From positions 28,095,732 through 28,159,731 of the forward strand of contig NC_088304.1 of the NCBI RefSeq assembly GCF_032854445.1: a DNA stretch of 64,000 nucleotides, in the 5' to 3' direction. Origin of the DNA: Liolophura sinensis (Eukaryota; Mollusca; Polyplacophora; Chitonida; Chitonidae). The notes below the pieces were generated by a model. That model was not told the DNA's origin. It made no database searches and saw only the letters and a list, made by a program, of their open reading frames with translations. A program made the position numbers and the translations under genes. Every line of letters begins with the position of its first letter. The stretch's first letter is position 1. This document shows, piece by piece, positions 34,021-45,981 of the stretch.

Positions 34021-35057
34021 GGCCGTACATGTAACCAGCCATGCACACAAACATAATGTGAGAATGCCATGTAATCAGCCATGTATATATACACAATGTG
34101 AGAATGCCATGTAAGCAGCCATGTACACGTACAAAATGTGAGAATGCCATGTAACCAGCCATATATATATACACAATGTGAGAATGCCATATAACCAGCC
34201 ATGTACACGTACACAATGTGAGAATGCCATGTAACCAGCAATGTATACATACACAGTGTGAGAAGGCCATGTAACCAGCCATGTATACATACACAATGTG
34301 AGAATGCCATGTAACCAGCCATGTATACGTACACAATGTGAGAATGCCATGTAACCAGCCATGTACACGAACACAAGGTGAGAAGGCTATGTAATCAGCC
34401 ATGTGTACGTACACAATGTGAGAATGCCATGTAACCAGCCATTTATACGTACACAACGTGATAATGCTATGTAATCAGCCATGTATACGTACACAATGTG
34501 AGAATGCCATGTAACTAGCCATGCACATGTACACAATGTGAGAAGGCTATGTAACCAGCCATGTACATGTACACAATGTAAGAATGCCATGTAACCAGCA
34601 ATGTATACGTACACAATGTGAGAATGCCATGTAACCAGCAATGTATACGTACACAATGTGAGAATGCCATGTAACCAGCAATGTATACGAACACAATGTG
34701 AGAATGCCATGTAACCAGCAATGTATACGTACACAATGTGAGAATGCCATGTAACCAGCAATGTATACGTACACAATGTGAGAATGCCATGTAACCAGCA
34801 ATGTATACGTACACAATGTGAGAATGCCATGTAACCAGCAATGTATACGAACACAATGTGAGAATGCCATGTAACCAGCAATGTATACGTACACAATGTG
34901 AGAATGCCATGTAACCAGCAATGTATACGAACACAATGTGAGAATGCCATGTAACCAGCAATGTATACGTACACAGCGTGAGAATGCCATGTAACCAGCA
35001 ATGTATACGTACACAATGTGAGAATGCCATGTAACCAGCCATGTATACGTACATTGT
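34021..35057 (+). repeat. Minisatellite, 40-bp unit, about 26 copies
   Basis: Unit atgtatacgtacacaatgtg plus agaatgccatgtaaccagca. Copies from 34560 to 35040 are nearly identical, those before 34560 more diverged. The minus strand is open in all three frames, giving phantom frames of up to 237 codons. Confidence 0.97.
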
Positions 35058-35116
35058 CTGTCATGTACACAAATTTGGACAACATGGCTAATTCTCGCAA
35101 TAGACGGAGATAAAAG

Positions 35117-35228
35117 TAATGTCAATGTCACGTGAACTACCAGCGTTGTAATGCCCTTGTTAGATATAGACTAATGTCAATGTCACGTGAACTGCCGGCG
35201 TTGTAATGCGATGTTAGATATAGACTCA
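35117..35228 (+). repeat. Two copies of a 56-bp unit
   Basis: The string aatgtcaatgtcacgtgaac followed by gttgtaatgc and gttagatatagact occurs twice in direct order. Confidence 0.85.
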
Positions 35229-35812
35229 TAATTAACAATGGGAATACAAAACCGTTTTATAATCACCTGGAAACAAGGGGACAATTTTCAGACAGAAAGA
35301 ACCTGTTTTTTGTTGGTTTAATGTAATAATTCACCTAAGGATTTATATTTTATTTTATAGGTTTATATTTTTTTGAGAAATAATTTAGAACTTTAAAACT
35401 TTCCTGTATACAAAGTTTCCTATGAAAACATCAGCGGTCAGAGCAAAACCCTGAGCGAGGTAAAGTGACAAAAGGCCAAAGACCTGGTATAATAAGGAGA
35501 AGAGTCGGTCCCTTTGCATGAAACTGTGCACCTCAAGAAGCGAAACTGACTATTGCTGTGATTGACAGCTGTTGACACCATCGTCAGGCCACCTTCTTTT
35601 TCGGTTTTTTGTTTTACTTCTCTTTTCCTGTTGTATGACAAAAGTGCGTCTTAAAGCTCAAAGCATACACTGAAGCTACTCTGTATCAGTGTTATCGATG
35701 TATGCCATGAAATGGAATAAGGATTGCCTACTCAAGACAAAATGAAATATATTTGTCTGTATTAGACACTGCAGAGTGGAAAATTCTTGAGCAGAGCTTT
35801 AAACACCAATCT
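35229..35812. other. Spacer
   Basis: Nothing recognised. A 67-residue minus frame at 35438-35641 has no family signal. Confidence 0.4.
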
Positions 35813-36020
35813 AATATTTATTTATTTATTTGATTGATTTTACGCCATACTCAACCATATTTCACTTATACTACGGGGGTTAGCAATATGGTGAAAGGAA
35901 ACCGGACTGAGCCCAGGGAAAACCCATGACTATCCGCAGGCTGTTGAATGACCGGAGAGGAAGCCAGCTGGGCTTGTACCTACAGCGACCGCACTGGTGA
36001 GAGGTTCCTGGGTCACTGAT
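35813..36020 (-). mobile_element. SINE family 1, diverged
   Basis: Shows tttatttatttgattgattt, tcaaccatatttcacttata, cccatgactatccgcaggct and ctacagcgaccgcactggtg. The head is lost after gaggttcctgggtca. Confidence 0.8.
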
Positions 36021-38469
36021 CCTCAGCCAGGGAGCACCCACCAACCCAGTAAATAATCAATACATTACAAATGTAAGTTTTAGCTTTATAATATCGCTAC
36101 ATATTACGTATATCATGACGAGTTAATGATAGACGGCCAAATGTAAGATGCTCGTACGATTTCGGTGAAGTTGTCACATGTTGCGTCTAAGCATATTTTC
36201 ACCAGAGTGGAATTAATGGCGACACTGTATTTACTATGTACCTTGCAATAACCTGGTGATTGTGTGTCAGCCCACTGATAGGTCTGCCGATGAGTCAGGC
36301 CATGCACATGATTTGGCTTTGACAAGTAGACCTATTGTTCAATAATCTCACATCTTGTGCCGGCAGACGTTTTTATAACTAATCCCGTAACTTCCTTTCA
36401 CCTGCCTGTCTAGCAAGTCAGAGCGTGTCAGGTACTTGTCAAGTGAGTGAGAGAACAGGTTCTAAATAGACGTTTGATTTAGTATAAAAGGCCTTACTTT
36501 AACTTGGCAAGGCAGATAAGAAATTACTGTCACATTAGTAGGTTTGTGTACTCCTACACTGCAAATCCAGAGTGTGTTCTGGTAGGCATTAAGGAGACTA
36601 TCTCATGTCATTTAATCGGTTATATTGGATGTTCCGACCATTAACAAATTGTGCATAGTTGTTGTTACGTTATAACACTATCTTCTGGATTTATTTTTGT
36701 GATCACTGAGTCACTTCCCCGCTAGCTCCCCACATAGCGATTTATGGACAGCGGCTCCGTGATAATAATTAACAATTAGTTCGTATTTTCATTTACATTT
36801 AGTACTACACGGCCTATATCTTCACTCACACGAAACAGGTGTCCAAAGGGGAAAAAAGATGCGAACTTCTATCGTTCATTTTAGCGTTTAGTCAGCATTT
36901 TTATAATAACAAATATCAGAGTCAGTGCAAAATTTATTAGGGATGAAGAACTTTTATAGGATTGAAAAGACAGCCTCTAACCGGACAAGGCTTAAAATTA
37001 ATTAATCTTATGGTAGATATATTTTTTCTCAGAATTTATTGCAACTAAATAAATTAAATTTTGCTTCTATTTCTCACATACAAGAGATGCTTTTTCTGTT
37101 TTTCTTTATAAAATACAGTAAAATTATTGAAACTCCGTGTTCAAGCCGAGGTACTTTCTCTGACGTCCGCGATGGCTGGGTCAGCACTACTTTTATCTTA
37201 GAATCCACCGCTACAAATTGAAGCATAAAATGCAGCGAAGGTGGAATGCCTAGACCAGGCTCAGTGTTGCTTAGATTTATTGTCATTTGTTTCAGAACTG
37301 AGCATGGATCTAGTTGTACAACAATTTTTTAGGAATTTTGTAAACATTTATTAGGGGTTAAAACCATCATCATAAACCCTCTGGGAGTTCCCGACTGAAT
37401 CAGGAATACCCCGGCCGCGCATCTGCAGCTAGGCTGTTTAATCAGGGTCGCTGATAGTATTTGTAAATAATAAAGTAGGCCTACTGTATCAATAGTGCAA
37501 ACAGTGGAAGAAATATTCTTCCAGTATATACATTTTCCGAGAAAGTTATATTTATCACTTACTACTGATTTAATTATTATACGGAAAATACCATCGACGT
37601 TAGAGAACTAGAGCAGACGTGATGTCTGTGCTGTGGATAATGGAGATGTGCTGAAGTTGTGTCAAGACGACGTTTCACTAAACTTTAACTGGGCTGAAAA
37701 ACATCAAAAAGAATATTTAAAGCCAGATTAAGAGGCTTTGAATGGTAGTCTTTCAGTGAACATAAACATCAGTTAGATGCGGTTTTTCACTTTAACGCCA
37801 AGTGCATAAATGCTCTCGATATAATTGTGGTGAACCACAGATTAAATATGGCTTCGCAATGGGCAAAAGGTACTTACTTGACTCGTTCCATTGTGGTGAA
37901 AGTATAGGTACGTCTTGTCTCGTTAGTATGTTCACAGAAATTGGACACAGACCCCCATTACAACTTCCGTTTTTCGGTAGGGACAATTGTAGTTCTGTGT
38001 ATTTTAGAGTGTAAAGTCTTTTTTTGCTGCCAGCCTACCGTTTTTGGTGTACAGATGCTTGCTTGGTATCAAAATGATGGAAATTGTCTAAGCTTTGGGC
38101 GGGTATGAGTTTTAATGATGAAAGTGTGAAATTCTGGGCGAGAGGACACAAGGAGGCAGGGGATGAGGCCGTGACTGACGTCCCCTTGGCGTTGCTAGGC
38201 ACCCCTCCCAGCAGCCGGCATGGAAAGGTCCAGATTTTGACGGTCAACCTAAGTTCTTGGGCTTGTCTTCTAAAAAGTATACCATTGAAGTACATTTTAC
38301 TGGCACAGTATTCGCATGGCTTATGTGCATGCTGGCTTGGGAAATCCTTTTTCTAAATGAGGCAGGAAATAATCATCCTTGTTTGATGCTGTTGCTTAGG
38401 GATGCAAAATAGTTACACACACCCCAGCTACTCAGGCAACCAGTTATCCAGTTTGACATTTTGTAACGT
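36021..38469. other. Spacer, no gene recognised
   Basis: About 2.4 kb of unique sequence. Overlapping frames near 37792-38356 on both strands may be remnants of the recombinase element that follows, but I cannot match them to a domain. Confidence 0.35.
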
Positions 38470-39035
38470 ATATGCTCTGTTTACATGAAGTTTTCGGCCC
38501 TTTCTTGGACTTACTCTTTAAGATAAGTCCTTATTTGACTTTTTTACGCTGCGGTGAATTCACGCCTTTAAGTTGTAAGTTTGATCTATCAGTTCACTTG
38601 TCGTTGTCAGACATTACCTGGTTTGAGAATAGCCAACACTATTCCCTCAAATTAAAAGTTTCCAAAACAGATCCGTTCACACAAGGTGTCTCAATTTCTT
38701 TGTGTTGAACAGGCAGCGCTATATATCCTGTAAATTTTCTAAAACCATGTCTGGTGCTAAATGAAACGATTCTTTGTTTTTGCCTATTGGATGAAAGGTA
38801 CTGACCAGAAAATATTTTCTGACAAAATTCAAATATTTACCTTGTTTGTTAGGGATACACAGTCCTGCTATGGATGGACATTCATCTGACCTAGGTGAGA
38901 GTTCGGCTGGTAAAGCGAAAGCGGTACATTGCCTGATCAAGATAAACTGGTCAGATGGATTTCTGACTGCCATACTATATCGCACTTCTCTGAAGGTGAT
39001 TGCAGATACTCAGCACAACATGTGCATTCATTAAG
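38470..39035 (+). pseudogene. Decayed tyrosine recombinase (DIRS/Crypton-type or XerD-like) C-terminal part
   Basis: The frame at 38472-38708 reads YLTFLRCGEFTPLSCKFD, VHLSLSDITW and KLKVSKTDPFTQGVSISL, the familiar core around the first catalytic Arg of invertebrate tyrosine recombinases. After a frameshift the frame continues LTRKYFLTKFKYLPCLLGI, DGHSSDLGESSAG and WSDGFLTAILYRTSLKVI. GHSSDLG stands where GHSFRIG (the H-x-x-R pair) is expected, so the second Arg is lost; the Tyr in ILYRTS is the likely nucleophile. Stops and the frameshift make it a pseudogene. The class of mobile element is uncertain. Confidence 0.7.
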
Positions 39036-41092
39036 TGGGGAGAGGGGGGGGGGGGTATTTATGTATTTCTCTTTCCCCCGAAAATCAAGTGACGAATCAT
39101 GTGACTGCTCGGAGACAACATAACCTGTTTGCTCTCACTCTCGTATAACAGTTGTTTGCTCCCTGCAGCCGCGCGCCATTGTAGACAGCGTAGGTGACAG
39201 TTCAGTGGTACCACCGACTTGCGGCCTGGCTTCACAAGCCTCAGCGCCTTGACTCCTGAACAATAGCAATGAACATTATATGTTGGTGTAGCCGCGAGCC
39301 TCAGGAAGTATGACCTCACATCCCGATGAATGTTGTACATTGTGTAAAATAACCAGTTTATTTGTCATCTAATAAATGTTTGAAACATATACACTGATCT
39401 TTGGTTGCCTGCACAAGATGCCGATTTACACACGTGCGTAATCGTAAAATGACATAGAAAAGTTAAAAAACAGTTTTCATTTGTAAAATACCACAAACTG
39501 CCAGATCCCATCGTACAGAAAGGTGATGCCCATCTTTGAACTCTGAAAGCTTAATATTATGTATCTTAAATATATTTTGTCAAACATGATAAATTGTAAC
39601 GTAATATCAGTATTAAGCTGTAAAATATCAATAAACGACACTAAGCTGTAAACTGTCAGACGAAATACCACTTCCTCTATTGACGACAGAAACAGGCTGC
39701 AAACTATTCAATTCTCTGGATTTGAAAATCGGTACTATGTTGCATAACGAGAAAACCGTAAGTCTTAACGGAATGCCAATATAAATATCACAAACCAGTC
39801 CAAACTGTCACGTCCCGCAGAAATTATAGGTTATTCACGTTTTATTTTATTTACTTTACCGTTTCCTAGACATGGTAAAGCTTCCACTGTGTATAATGCT
39901 AGGCTAGGCTTGGAGTGCCGTAAGTGACCTAAAGTAACTCACTGAATCCACAGATTAAGATTCGATTATCAGATGTACATGTGATTGTTAACATAACTAG
40001 AGACATTAAATCAAGTCGATAAAGTGCATGACACATAAAAATGTGTAGTTGTTACTTCTTATATATGCTGACAAATGAGTTAAAGAGCGATTCTGCTGGG
40101 CACATACTGGTATGCGACATGGGCACATAGTATAAACATACGGTTATCACATACAGATATGTTAAAACTTCTTGGGTAATTCAAAGGCCATGTAGTACAG
40201 TTCAGTGCAAAAAACAAAATGTTCGGTCATTTCCGAACGCTACTATGACTTCACAAAACTCCAAATGACGTCTCCTGCTCAGAAGACCACGTCATCTGCG
40301 TGAATGAGCTTGGTCAAAAATTTTGTTTCTGTAAACACTCGATATTAGTAGGATTATATGAAGATGTGAGAAAATTCATGCATGGTATATGAATGAATGG
40401 AAGTTGTGCTGGGCAGGAAACCATTTCATTCAACAGTAGAACTATCTGGGCTAAAATGGTTCTTTAACATCTCAGTTTGGGATGAGCCATCGTGGCATTC
40501 TGAAAGCAGTTTTTATCATTTGACATTAAGTGAATGAAAATATATATGTATCTATATCTATCTATCTACCTATCTACCTATCTATCTATATATATATATA
40601 TATATATATATAACAGGAATTTCTCTTGTAACCCTTTTCATTGCCATTAAGAAAGATATTGATACAAAGGGTATTGTGAATGTCATGAATTATCCCAAAC
40701 TTTCATTTCGTGGCTATATAATATCCCCTAACCTAACTACCGGTACTAATTTTTAATCGTATAAATCATTATTTCAGTCTAAGAAACATCGTGTCGGTAC
40801 ATTATATAAGCATCTGAAAAAGCATCTATTATATTTTCAGCATCGGAGAGATCTACTAAATTGTCTTCAGCATTATGTGGATTGCTAGCATAACTATTTT
40901 AACCCAAAGGGACATGCCGCACGCCTTATTTTATCAGCATTACAAACTCTTTGTAAGTTGTTTTAAGATTCCGTAAAACTAAAACTTTCGTTTTTGTTCA
41001 TTTTGTATTATTATGGTGTATTATTTTAACAACTTTGAGGAGGCCGGCTATTTCATATTTTCAGCATTATGGAAACCTGTGCTGTTAAAATT
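39036..41092. other. Spacer
   Basis: A run of about 11 G near 39045 and a tatc/ta microsatellite at 40548-40612. No gene recognised. Confidence 0.4.
40548..40612. repeat. TATC/TA microsatellite
   Basis: ctatctatctacctatctac followed by about ten TA repeats. Confidence 0.95.
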
Positions 41093-41305
41093 GATTTATT
41101 TATTTAACTGGTGTTTTGCCCCGTACTCAAGAATATTTCACTTATACGTCGGCGACTAACATTACGGTGGGAGGAAACCGGACAGAGCTCGAGAGAAACC
41201 CACCACCACCCGCACGTTGCTGCCAGTCCTTCACTCGTACGGTTGGAGAGGCTCCCGTGTCTTTACGCCGCACTGGCGTGCTTATCCCCTTGGCCACGGA
41301 TTATT
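41093..41305 (-). mobile_element. SINE family 1, with internal deletion
   Basis: Tail and centre present (gtactcaagaatatttcact, accaccacccgcacgttgct); the segment between gtacggttggagagg and ctcccgtgtc is shortened, removing the B-box region. Confidence 0.8.
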
Positions 41306-41319
41306 ATTGAAAGAACACA

Positions 41320-41560
41320 CGTGTATGTATACATCACGCATGGGTAAAACACAAATATGTGTACATCCGATTTAGAGGCACCATTCCTGTGTATGCATCA
41401 GGTATGGGTAGAACACTAATATGTATACATAAGATTTAGGGAGACCGCTCCTGTGTGTACATCAGGCATGGGTAGAACACTAGAATGTATACATCAGATT
41501 TAGGAAGACCGCTTCTGTGTGTACATCACGCATGACCAGAACCCATATATATGAAACAGA
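41320..41560 (+). repeat. Tandem repeat, about 62-bp unit, four copies
   Basis: Each unit has tgtgta(c/t)atca(c/g)gcatgggta followed by aacac(t/a)a and gatttag.ga.acc. A minus frame of 117 codons partly overlaps it and is ignored. Confidence 0.85.
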
Positions 41561-44500
41561 TTTTGGGGGACCTCTCCTATGATATATAAATATGACATGG
41601 GGCTTTATGCACAGTAGTCCAAGGAACGTCATCTGGATAAAGTTCATAGTTTGAAACTGTGCAACATCCACACTATGTACTGTACAATACGAACAGAATG
41701 CAGTCTTAAGACTGTGTACACTGCTTTCTACAAACGTGGGCAGCCACACACCGCTTTTGTGTCTGCATGAACACGTTTCTTTTGTGGCCTGTCTATTTGA
41801 TCGAAAACAACCGAGTTCCGTGTATAACTGCATTTCTTACTATCTTTTGTGCCCTTCATCCCCAAACACATCCAGAATGTATCTGTATACTGAACAGCTT
41901 TCCTCCATGGCCTTCCGTTCTGAAAAAGAAAAAAAAATCAGCATTAACAAAAAGCTAAAGAGACGTCTTTATTTATTTCATTGATACCGAATGCTATGTT
42001 ACTGCATTATCAATGAGGAAAGCAGACAAGCACCGCAATAGACAGAAATTCTATAATTCATTATTCCAAAAATAGTAAGTATTATGCTTGTTGTTTTATT
42101 CTTATGTGTGACGCTAAGTATTTTACAACCCGTCCTTTTTGTTGCTACATCATGAATGTGCCATAATGTAAGGAGTCATCAAGTAACAAATACGCGTACC
42201 CTCATCTGGTCTTCTCTGCATGGCAAGTGCTGTACTTTTAGAGCTCGGTGGTTTCTGGTAATTCCAAAAAATGGCTAGCCACAACATCAATTCAGCTGCC
42301 GGTTACTGTGGAACACAAAAAGTTACAAATGTAACATTTGTAACTTTTTTTCATCCTCCAACTCTTGGCAAACTCTTGGGAATTGCAACATTTCGTCAGT
42401 AGACACTGGAAAGGTTTAAATTTCAAGAAAGATGCCATTTCAGCGATAATAACTTTCTTAGATTTAATTATTTTTCTTAGATTTAATTATTTTTTAATTA
42501 TTTTTAAAAACTTTGTTGTTTCGAGCATGGGAAAATGTCTTAATGTTTTAACTTTTTGTTACTTCTCTTGGACAAGACAAAATGTCTCAATTTCGAGACA
42601 GTATCTGACTGACAAGCTCTATGAAAGGTAATCTTAAAAAAATTGTCGCTTTTCTCACTATGACAAATGATAATAATTAAATCTTATCTCTTTTGATCGG
42701 CAAAGAGGAAAGTCCGTGATCTGAATTCAGAAGTTTTCAGAAATATTCAGAAAATGTGTAACACTTTTAGCTGTATATTTATAATATTTATTAATAGGCA
42801 TATCTATAACAGGATAGGAATTTACGTTGAAAATGAAGAAAAAGTTCTGCACAGTGAGTCTGTATCATGGTATACTTTGCAGGATGAAATGGGGCGTGTA
42901 CATCAAAATCTCGTGAATTCTATAGCTGCGCTTGCTATCACGTGGTAGAATGGTGTCAATTCTTTGAAGATCAATCTTTTCACAATGAGCATCGAGAAGG
43001 GGATTATTGATTAACATGGGGTTCAACATAGTTCTTAAAACTGGCAAAATATTTTGATCTTGTGAGAATTTGGCCGCCTTTTAGGTTGAGTGAAATTTGA
43101 AATTCATACCCAAAATATATGAAGTTGTTTTCAAGCACAAGTTGTTAGTTTCTTTTGCGCCTAATCTTGCAATCATTCATTAACATCTTTGATGGTATTC
43201 TGTGGTCAGTTTTATATATAAGAAAAGTGACTCCCTGGTCCATTACGGTTTTCGATTTAAAAATAAGAGTGATAATAATTTTATAGGAAATGGTGGGGCG
43301 GGGGGGGGGGGATGAGGAAATAAATGTTGGATGATAAACTCCTCACAGGGCCACACTCTCAAGCATTATAAACGCTGGCTTCGTTAAAAACCAGCCTCCA
43401 TGGAAGTTGTTACTGTTAGTACTTATCTGGTATATATCATAGTATATATAGTTGTATAGAATATACAACTATGATTCGAACTAACACATGGGACTAGAAA
43501 TCAACTTTGACTTGCAGAGGAAATGGTATGTGTTTGCATGTATGCTGACACCGCAAGGAGTTTGGCATGATGTTTATTTTCTTTCTATGTTTGCCTGTGA
43601 GGTAGTAAAAAACAATGACTATAATTTTCTTTGTGAACATATAATACCCCATGACCCGGTAGGCCTATTAGTAATATGACAAAAATTAATGTTACAAGAA
43701 CAACAACGATGCGAAAACTTTGTATATGGTGCTTACCATTTAATAATCTTCTGAACGCATTCGGATGACCTCTTGCTCATACATCCAGGCACATAACGTC
43801 CGTTTAGAGCGTCATAGTTACACCGACATACAAAATATGCCACAATATGATAGAAGATTGGAAATAAAACATAAAGCGATCCACTGATTTTGCTTCGGTT
43901 TTGCAAATGGTGGCCATTGTTGCCTAAAGTGGAATGTTGGTAAATCTACGATTGACGTAACCGGGACTCGAGTTTGTACATATAGATATGGAGCCTGTCA
44001 TACTGTAGACTGTCTCAGATGACCTAGTGTAAAACCTTGCCAAAGCAAGATCTGAAATCAGGACCCAAAGAGCACAGCCGTTCTGGCAGGGTGACTTTGT
44101 GTAGTGTTAGAGGGTTGCACTGTGTATTTTTTTCTTGTATTTCTAAATACATCTAAGATGCAACCTAAGTATTCACCGTAGAATACTTCAAGTTACAACA
44201 CTAAACATAATTACGATAACTACACGTCTTAATCATTTCCTTAATCATTTCTGCAAGCATTAAATAGTGGAGAATACGCGTACTGTATTTAATTACACAA
44301 TATAGATACAGAGGCCTACATGTAAATGACACAATATTCGCACATAGTGCATTATTTTGTACTTAAGTAACGATATTACATTTAGATATACATATATGTT
44401 AATATATGTACAGTACTGACCGTGGTCTCCAATTAATGAAACTACAAAATTTGAAAATAACTTCACAATAAATTATTGGTGAATTTATTTATTTTGTTTC

Positions 44501-44770
44501 TCTTGTACTGTTACTCTTGTCTTCGCCCTACGGAAAAGAATATATATTGAAGTCAATGTATTTTAACCTTAAAAGACGTAGAATATTAAATCCAAGCCTT
44601 ACACATGATTAGGTCTTTATGCTGAATGCCTTTCGTTACTGGACGTCGACAAAGGGCTAGAATTAAAACAAATCAAAGATCAAAGCACTGTTAGCATGGT
44701 GGTACGTTAACAGACCAGCAATAGGCTGCTTGCTTCTATAATTCAGTTTCACAGACTGGATTTTGTTGCT
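41561..44770. other. Spacer, no gene recognised
   Basis: Unique AT-rich sequence with two perfect or near-perfect small palindromes (42317-42349 and 43448-43472) and a G run near 43302. Several 60-90-codon frames lack family or splice support. Confidence 0.4.
42317..42349. other. Perfect 16-bp-arm palindrome
   Basis: aaaaagttacaaatgt, one A, then acatttgtaacttttt. It could form a tight hairpin or be a protein site. No stop context suggests a terminator in a eukaryote. Confidence 0.9.
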
Positions 44771-44779
44771 ATGTTAAAT

Positions 44780-44938
44780 TTGGTCGCAAATACTAGTGAC
44801 CCAAACAATTATGGTCAACGGTTGAGGAACCAGCTTTTTCCTTTTGACAACATGATTTTGACCAAGATTTTCTTGGTCAGTCAGTGGGCGGCCAACTTTT
44901 ATTTTGGCCACGACGACCAAATTCCCTTCACACTGAAT
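44780..44938. repeat. GGTC/GACC-rich repeat, copy 1
   Basis: Shares in order gcaaatactagtgaccc, caaacaattatg, ttttcttggtcagtcagtg and cgacgaccaaattc with 45280-45435. Contains many short GGTC...GACC inversions. Confidence 0.7.
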
Positions 44939-45052
44939 AAAACTCAGTGAAAAACAAAAGGGCAAGAAGGTACAATGTAAACACACCTAATACATATATA
45001 CGTGCAGAATATATATTCTAATACTGCACAATCTGTTGTCTTGATGTTCATT

Positions 45053-45525
45053 TTATTTATTTGGTTAGTGTTTTAAGGAGTACTGATAAATATTTATAAT
45101 GTTGGCAGCCATTATTAAGGATAGAAATCGGACAGGTCCCAGGGGGAACCCACGACCTTCCGCAGTTTTTCGAATCGACTAAATTTATTTTGTGGTCTGT
45201 TTCGACCAAAAATGTTTTGACCGAACTGGTCACAAATAACTTGGTCCGTCTGATATATGAGGACATGGTCATGCAGAAAAAAAAATGGTCACAGATACTA
45301 GTAGCACAAACAATTATGTTTCCAGGTCGTATAACCAGGTTTTTTCTTTTGACCAGATAATTCTGACCAATTTTTTCTTGGTCAGTCAGTGAGTGACCAG
45401 CATTTATCTGGTCGCGGCGACCAGATTCTCCCCACTTCAAGGCTGACACTACCCACTAAGTTACCGTAGAGGTTCGTGAGTCATATCGCTGCCCTTGCAC
45501 GCCAACCACTTCACCACCAGGGCCC
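45053..45525 (-). mobile_element. SINE family 1, diverged and split by another repeat
   Basis: The tail and centre lie at 45053-45165 (tttatttggttagtgtttta, gggggaacccacgaccttcc). The tRNA-like head resumes at 45455-45525 (gaggttcgtgagtcatatcg, acgccaaccacttc). The 290 bases between are the second GGTC/GACC-rich repeat, so that repeat appears to have inserted in, or replaced, the SINE middle. Confidence 0.6.
45180..45440. repeat. GGTC/GACC-rich repeat, copy 2
   Basis: Contains ttggtcagtcagtgagtgac and the palindrome tctggtcgcggcgaccaga. Longer than copy 1, with extra gtctgtttcgaccaaaaatg at its left. Confidence 0.7.
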
Positions 45526-45855
45526 AGTTGTTCAAAAGTGTCTTAGCTAATACTGGTATTAACTCACAATTTGTAGTTAAATTTTAGCCAAATTCAGCAG
45601 CCAAGGCAGTTGTTCAAAGTTAAAGTATAACATCAGCAGACTTATACTTCAATGTACTATTACGTAATTATTTTGGGGCTAAGTACTAACTCGAAGACTT
45701 GACTTCCCTCTCACACGATTCATAAATATAATGGTGTGCTCTTGTCGACCAACCATAACCAAGATAAGGTGAGTTCATGTCTATTTATAGCTTGTGAGGT
45801 ATTTCTCCTTTACTGTGACTTTCATATTCAACTCTTTAGTTTAGATTCGACTAAG

Positions 45856-45981
45856 ATGGCGACGGCTAGGTCTACACGCAGATGGAATTCTGAATGTCTA
45901 ATCGTGGCTGCTCAGAATGGGGATCTCCAAAAGCTTAAAGATCTTGTGCTGGAAGGCGCTGATGTTAACTCGCGCAGTCGG
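45856..45981 (+). CDS. Ankyrin gene exon 1
   Basis: ATG in good context (ctaagATGgcg). Encodes MATARSTRRW, then the first repeat CLIVAAQNGDLQKLKDLV and EGADVNSRSR. Donor cgg/gtgagttt. The frame is also open upstream to 45736, but an ATA-rich TATA-like element near 45722 and the better start context favour this ATG. Confidence 0.75.

Noticed and set aside
33896-35131. Several minus-strand frames of 120-237 codons rich in GYMAFSHCVRIH
   Set aside because: Shadow of the 40-bp tandem array; all three frames are open and cycle through the same peptides.
37792-38356. Overlapping frames of 64-90 codons on both strands upstream of the recombinase relic
   Set aside because: They might belong to the same mobile element, but no motif could be assigned to either strand.
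42365-42631. 88-codon frame with hydrophobic core
   Set aside because: Built on direct repeats of tcttagatttaattattttt; no family or splice support.
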